Shown: one piece after another, positions 60,051-64,000 of the stretch
Layout of the letters: every line of letters starts with the position of its first letter
Numbering within the stretch: the stretch's first letter is position 1
DNA from: Cryptomeria japonica
Taxonomy: Eukaryota > Streptophyta > Pinopsida > Cupressales > Cupressaceae
DNA length: 64,000 nt
Reading direction: 5' to 3'
Assembly (NCBI RefSeq): GCF_030272615.1
Contig: NC_081412.1
Location: forward strand, 673,949,823-674,013,822
Translations under genes and position numbers: made by a program
Notes under the pieces: generated by a model
Told to the model about the DNA's origin: nothing
What the model saw: the letters and a program-made list of their open reading frames with translations, nothing else
Database searches by the model: none

Positions 60051-60068
60051 TGGTGAACCCAACGTGAA
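60051..60068 (+). promoter_or_regulatory. Primer binding site of gypsy element C
   Basis: TGGTGAACCCAACGTGAA three bases after the LTR, a gypsy-type primer site. Confidence 0.8.
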
Positions 60069-60447
60069 CATCCTTTTTGATTATTCATGGTTAGATCTGA
60101 AAATTGGATTCCTTGATTGCATTTCCATGTTTGATCTTTTGCAAATTTTAGAGGTTAATTGCATAAAAACCCTAAATTTTCTTTTTAGTAATTGAACTTG
60201 TGAAATGTTTAATTGTTAATGCTTGTTTTAGATCTACCCTTCTATTACAAATTATCAATTCATATTTGTGCTTTAATTTTGAAAATTAAGTGGTTAAGTG
60301 TCGAAACCCTAATTTTTGAAACTCTCTTGATTCAACCTTTGTTTGACAATTTCACTGATCAAAACATCTCCAAATCGGCTGTAACTTTGGATTCTGCAAC
60401 AAAATCATAAAATATTTCATCCCTGAAAATTTGGAAAAAAGTTGCGA

Positions 60448-60477
60448 GGACCGTGTGCACTCCGAGCGCCATCATCC
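60448..60477 (+). repeat. Hairpin motif, copy 2 (in the leader)
   Basis: GGACCGTGTGCACTCCGAGC start. Pairing is weaker (several mismatches in the outer stem). Followed by ACATTTTTTCCGAAATTTCG as in copy 3. Confidence 0.75.
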
Positions 60478-61071
60478 CCGACATTTTTTCCGAAATTTCG
60501 GGAGCTAGATCTTACTGTATTTTTCTGCTAAAATCTAGAATTTTGGCTAATTTTATCAATTCTAACACTTTCAAAATTAAGGTCAAAGTTGGTCTTGTGA
60601 TTGCTTGGATTAAGGCTCCTAATCATTCAAAAATCATTGAAATTGAAATTTTGTGTCAAAATTGTGTTCTTACTGTCCTAAATCTGAAAAGTGTGTCGGC
60701 ATTCATTCCAAATTTTCTGTGCTTTATTCAAATTCTTGCAATTTGTGACTTTTGAAATTAAGTGCTTAATTACAACAACTTTGATTTCCGCTTTCAAAAT
60801 TGAATTTTGCGTGAAATTGAGTCAACTTTTAAATTTCAAAACTTGCATTGCTTTTGGTATTCCCTCTAAAATCATAAAATTCAAAATTTCAGTTTCCCTC
60901 TCTTTTTTCAAAATTCAATTTTTTCATTTTTCGACAATCTTGGTAGGGTTCAATTTTGAGATTGCAACTTTAATTTGGCCTATCTACAGATCGTAAAATC
61001 ACTCAATTTTTTCAGATTAGCTTTAAAATCATCATAACTTTCATCCTTGCAAATTTCAAAAAAAGTTGCGA

Positions 61072-61101
61072 GGACCGTGTGCACTCCGAGTGCCACGGTC
61101 C
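61072..61101 (+). repeat. Hairpin motif, copy 3 (in the leader)
   Basis: A near-perfect stem-loop: GGACCGTG pairs with CACGGTCC and GCACT with AGTGC around a CCG loop, one bulged T. Copies 2 and 3, with their flanks (AAAAGTTGCGA before, GAAATTTCGGGAG after), are parts of a ~200-bp direct duplication 624 bp apart. Confidence 0.85.
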
Positions 61102-61228
61102 CTGACATTTTTTCTGAAATTTCGGGAGATTTTTATGATTGCATTTAACAGCCTAAATCTAGGAGATTGGCTGATTTTACTGAAATTTGCTACCTCTAAA
61201 TTCAAAATCTTCTCTCCCTTTCTAGTGC

Positions 61229-63160
61229 ATGAGTTTTACAACAATAAGCCCTACTTACACTATTCCCGTTAGACGAAGCCATATAATTAAGTCTTTCCGA
61301 GGTTTAATTACCGAGGAGATGGAACCTAATTTGAATGGCCTTTTTAACGAGGACATGGGTAATTCCTCTAATCCTCCTAATGATGAAGAAGCTCTCCATG
61401 AGGTTTCTATAGAACAACTTTCAAAATTGGATAATCAATTTGACGATTTTCGACAATGGATGTCTCAAGAATACCCTGATAGTCAAGCTCTTCCTTTAAT
61501 TGAGGGTCTAAAACATATGCTTCAAAGTGATAAGAATGGAATTGATATTTTGCATGGTATTGCACACATTGTGGATTCAAATGTGATGCCTATGAAAAGT
61601 TGTGCCGAAATTTTAGGTTATACACAACCTCCCACTCAAGTCAATCATTCTATTCCGTTAACAACTTCTATTGCTAGCATACCTACCTTTACATCAAACA
61701 TAATGACTACTTCTATACAAGACATTCCACCTATGATCACTAGTCATGGGGGCAATCCCTCTTCTTCAATTAACCCTCTTCCTTCATTCAATCCGACTTC
61801 TTCATTCATTCCTTCAATGAGTGTCCCTATTATATCTCCACAAATGAACATGATGCAAGGGGGCAATTCATTTAACCATTCCATTCCTCCTTGTAGTGTT
61901 CCTCATGTCCAATCATCTCCTATGACTAACTATCATAGTGTCCCACCACCTTACTCTCTACCTTCTTTCAATAACATAACACCTCCATCTCAATCTAACA
62001 CATCTCATATGAATTCTTCGACTGAAGCAACCATTAACAATCTTGCACAAACTGTCTCTTCTTTACAGCAACAAATTGCTTCTATGAATCAATCTAAGTT
62101 TAGTGTGCCCACATTTGATGTTGCGAGCCCACTTTCTCTTGACATTGTTCGAGCTATCCCACCTAAACATGTTGAAATCCCACATTTGGAGCTTTATAAT
62201 GGTAAAGGTGATCCTCTAACACATGTTAAGACTTTTCAAACAATTTGTACCGATTTTGCTTATGACCAAAGGTTGCTTGCAAAACTGTTTACTAGGACAT
62301 TAAGAGACAAAGCCCTACAATGGTATTGCTCGTTGCCTTCTTATTCTATTGCTTCTTTCGAACAACTTGCAAATGCTTTTATTCAACAATTTCAAAACAA
62401 TATAAGTCCTAAAGTTACTTTGATTGATTTAATGCATTATAAACAAGGTGTTAAAGAAAAAGTGACTGATTTCATTGGTAGATATAAACATTTGTATGCT
62501 CAAATTTCTTTTCCAGTGCTTGACAATGATATTCAAAGAATCTTTGTTTCTAATTTACAAAAAGATATTCGAGATAAACTTCTGTTTTCTGAGTTTACTT
62601 CTTTCCAACAGTTGTGTGCAACTCTTCACAATTATCAACTGACTGTGAGTCAAATGGAACAATCACATCCTATGGCTCCGACTGATAAGGGTGATAGTAG
62701 TCAACAACCATTTGGGAAGTTTAAACCGAACAGAGAGTCCATTAAATTCAATGAAAACATCATCAACAACAATGTGAATGCAGCATCAGGTGTGCCTCCT
62801 ATTTCTAAGTTTTTCAAGAAAGAAAGAAAGTTTACTCCTTTGAATGAATCATTGCATAGTATTATGAATAAGTTATTGGAACAAAATGTGCTTACTCTTC
62901 CTCCTATAAGGCAAATTGATCCTGCAAAGATTAATTCACCCTATTTTGATAACAAATCTTTTTGTCAATTTCATCGTCAACCTGGGCATGATACTGAAAA
63001 ATGTTTTGCTTTAAAGGGTAAAATTCAAGATTTGATTGATAATAATACTATCTCTGTTTCCGGAGTGAATGATAAAGGCAATACATCTGTAGCTCCTCCT
63101 AGCCAAAATCTTCAGATTTTTACTGATCCATTACCTTCTCATACCTCTAATGCGATTTAG
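61229..63160 (+). CDS. gag of gypsy element C
   Basis: 643 codons from ATG 61229 to TAG 63158 without a break. The ATG of MEPNLNGLF (61319) is an alternative start. Residues about 170-300 are S/P/N/Q-rich and likely disordered. The capsid core is about 313-477 (HVEIPHLELYNGKGDPLTHV, then LRDKALQWYCSLP and FEQLANAFIQQF). A zinc knuckle near 577-592 (CQFHRQPGHDTEKC) has H for the second C of CCHC. Gag packages element RNA in cytoplasmic particles. The frame continues after the TAG into protease. An intact length suggests recent activity compared with the other elements here. Confidence 0.9.
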   Translation: MSFTTISPTYTIPVRRSHIIKSFRGLITEEMEPNLNGLFNEDMGNSSNPPNDEEALHEVSIEQLSKLDNQFDDFRQWMSQEYPDSQALPLIEGLKHMLQSDKNGIDILHGIAHIVDSNVMPMKSCAEILGYTQPPTQVNHSIPLTTSIASIPTFTSNIMTTSIQDIPPMITSHGGNPSSSINPLPSFNPTSSFIPSMSVPIISPQMNMMQGGNSFNHSIPPCSVPHVQSSPMTNYHSVPPPYSLPSFNNITPPSQSNTSHMNSSTEATINNLAQTVSSLQQQIASMNQSKFSVPTFDVASPLSLDIVRAIPPKHVEIPHLELYNGKGDPLTHVKTFQTICTDFAYDQRLLAKLFTRTLRDKALQWYCSLPSYSIASFEQLANAFIQQFQNNISPKVTLIDLMHYKQGVKEKVTDFIGRYKHLYAQISFPVLDNDIQRIFVSNLQKDIRDKLLFSEFTSFQQLCATLHNYQLTVSQMEQSHPMAPTDKGDSSQQPFGKFKPNRESIKFNENIINNNVNAASGVPPISKFFKKERKFTPLNESLHSIMNKLLEQNVLTLPPIRQIDPAKINSPYFDNKSFCQFHRQPGHDTEKCFALKGKIQDLIDNNTISVSGVNDKGNTSVAPPSQNLQIFTDPLPSHTSNAI

Positions 63161-64000
63161 ACTAATGATTCCTTTCTCTCATCTGATGGTCTTGTGTCTA
63201 TAACTCCGAATGTGATTAACTTTGTAGAGCAACAAGAAAACCCTAAAGAACCTTCCATTACATTTGATTCTAGTGAAACTATCAGGGCACCTGATGGTCC
63301 TTTATACATAGTTACAAAAGTTAAGAATACACCTTGCCGTGGAGTGCTTATTGATCCTTCATGCATGGTTAATGTTATTACTGAAGAATTTCTTTTTACT
63401 TTGCAATTGAATCAAGCGATATATGACAAAACAGATGTGGTTGTGAAATTATTTGATGCATTTTCTTCTCCTGCAATTGGTTCTATTACATTACCTATTG
63501 AGGTCCATAATAAATCCCTTGATGTGAACTTTGCTATTATTCCTTCATCTGAACAATTTCATGTGAAGCTTGGCTATCCTTGGCTATCTTCCATGAAAGC
63601 TATTGCTTCTCCTATTCACAAATGTTTGAAATTTCCCCATAATGGTGAAGTTGTTACTATCAATCATAGTCTCTTTAAACCAGCTAAAAGAACTTCTAGC
63701 TTTCCTATTGATTATTTTTGGCCTAAACAATTCCAATCCCTTCCTCCGTGAAGTGATCATCTTTTCAAATCTTATCAAAAGTGGAAAACAGATATGATCC
63801 TATCTCTAAGCAAACCTAGAATGCCCAAACTTGATATTCCTATCGTTCTTGAGAAGGAAGTTCTTCCTTTGAAAGATAAAACTAATGTCTTTCCTCAAGA
63901 AGATTCCCAACCCATCCCTATGGATGTAACTATGTCTATGCCTAAAAAGCTTTCTAAAAGTAGACCTATACCTCCTCGTCATGATGGACTTGGTCTCCTT
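63161..64000 (+). pseudogene. Protease region of gypsy element C, start of pol (partial)
   Basis: In the same frame as gag after one TAG. Retropepsin-like domain: GVLIDPSCMVNVITEEF (D-P-S where D-S/T-G is usual; this lineage often varies here), IGSITLPIEV and KLGYPWLSSMKAIASP. A TGA at 63749 interrupts the frame, which then continues in phase (KWKTDMI, LEKEVLPLKDK) to the window end. Reverse transcriptase would lie beyond. The TGA follows a CC and could be a CGA-to-TGA change, so this copy is probably defective. Confidence 0.85.

Larger units (their letters stand above)
60069..61228 (+). other. Leader of gypsy element C
   Basis: AT-rich, no gene; holds hairpin copies 2 and 3 and their duplicated surroundings. 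Many CAAAATT/AAATTTC words. Confidence 0.6.
58832..64000 (+). mobile_element. Ty3/gypsy element C, runs off the window
   Basis: LTR, primer site, leader, gag and protease region in order. It inserted into the gag of element B in the same orientation. The five bases before it are GGCAT, the expected target duplication on the far side outside the window. Confidence 0.92.

Overview
The window looks like about 64 kb of AT-rich nuclear DNA from a seed plant with a very repeat-rich genome. Nested Ty1/copia and Ty3/gypsy elements, plant-mobile-domain (PMD) sequences and a TIR-NBS-LRR (TNL) gene fit a plant nucleus. A TNL argues against a grass. The style of the gypsy LTRs and the degree of decay suggest a gymnosperm, probably a conifer, but this is inference and no species is claimed. 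No organelle, bacterial or rRNA/tRNA gene sequence was seen.

Layout. 1-3.4 kb: gypsy pol relic and AT-rich low-complexity DNA. 3.5-11 kb: a PMD pseudogene on the minus strand, split by a complete copia element (3541-9171, paired 703-bp LTRs, CACAC target duplication). Upstream of the PMD relic is a 16-copy array of an AGCGC core with ~20-bp spacing (11.3-11.6 kb). 12.1-14.2 kb: gypsy LTR and integrase relic. 14.57-14.86 kb: tRNA-derived SINE with a perfect 17-bp target duplication. 15.1-17.7 kb: non-autonomous copia element on the minus strand (ACATC target duplication) with a GC-rich core. 19.3-19.85 kb: subtilase relic. 20.4-21.7 kb: copia relic with 3' LTR.

21.98-25.80 kb: the one host gene that looks intact, a four-exon TNL immune receptor on the minus strand with a repeat-bearing C-terminal tail and a predicted membrane segment. 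27-48 kb: decayed copies of the same locus (TNL LRR relics at 39.3-40.4 and 43.2-43.8 kb; repeated flanking segments at 27.0, 30.3-31.0 and 44.9-47.6 kb), suggesting an old, collapsed tandem TNL cluster. Mixed in are copia relics, a paired unknown ORF segment (32-33 kb), a CT tract, foldback repeats and a poly(A)-tailed retroposon.

49.9-51.1 kb: copia-type LTR with an unusual acidic ORF. 52.15-52.62 kb: solo LTR with AAAGA target duplication. 52.9-58.8 kb: gypsy element B (LTR, primer site, long leader, broken gag). Its leader carries six blocks of five copies of a TTAGCRCGT-like motif, 21 bp apart. 58.83 kb to the window end: gypsy element C, inserted into B's gag and the best-preserved gypsy here. 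It has a 1.2-kb LTR, primer site, three copies of a hairpin-forming 30-mer, a long gag ORF and a protease region in the same frame after one UAG.

The window is mostly a graveyard of retroelements around one resistance-type gene. The most unusual signals are the 21-bp-phased motif blocks in the leader of element B, the related ~20-bp array upstream of the PMD relic, and the repeated hairpin in element C.
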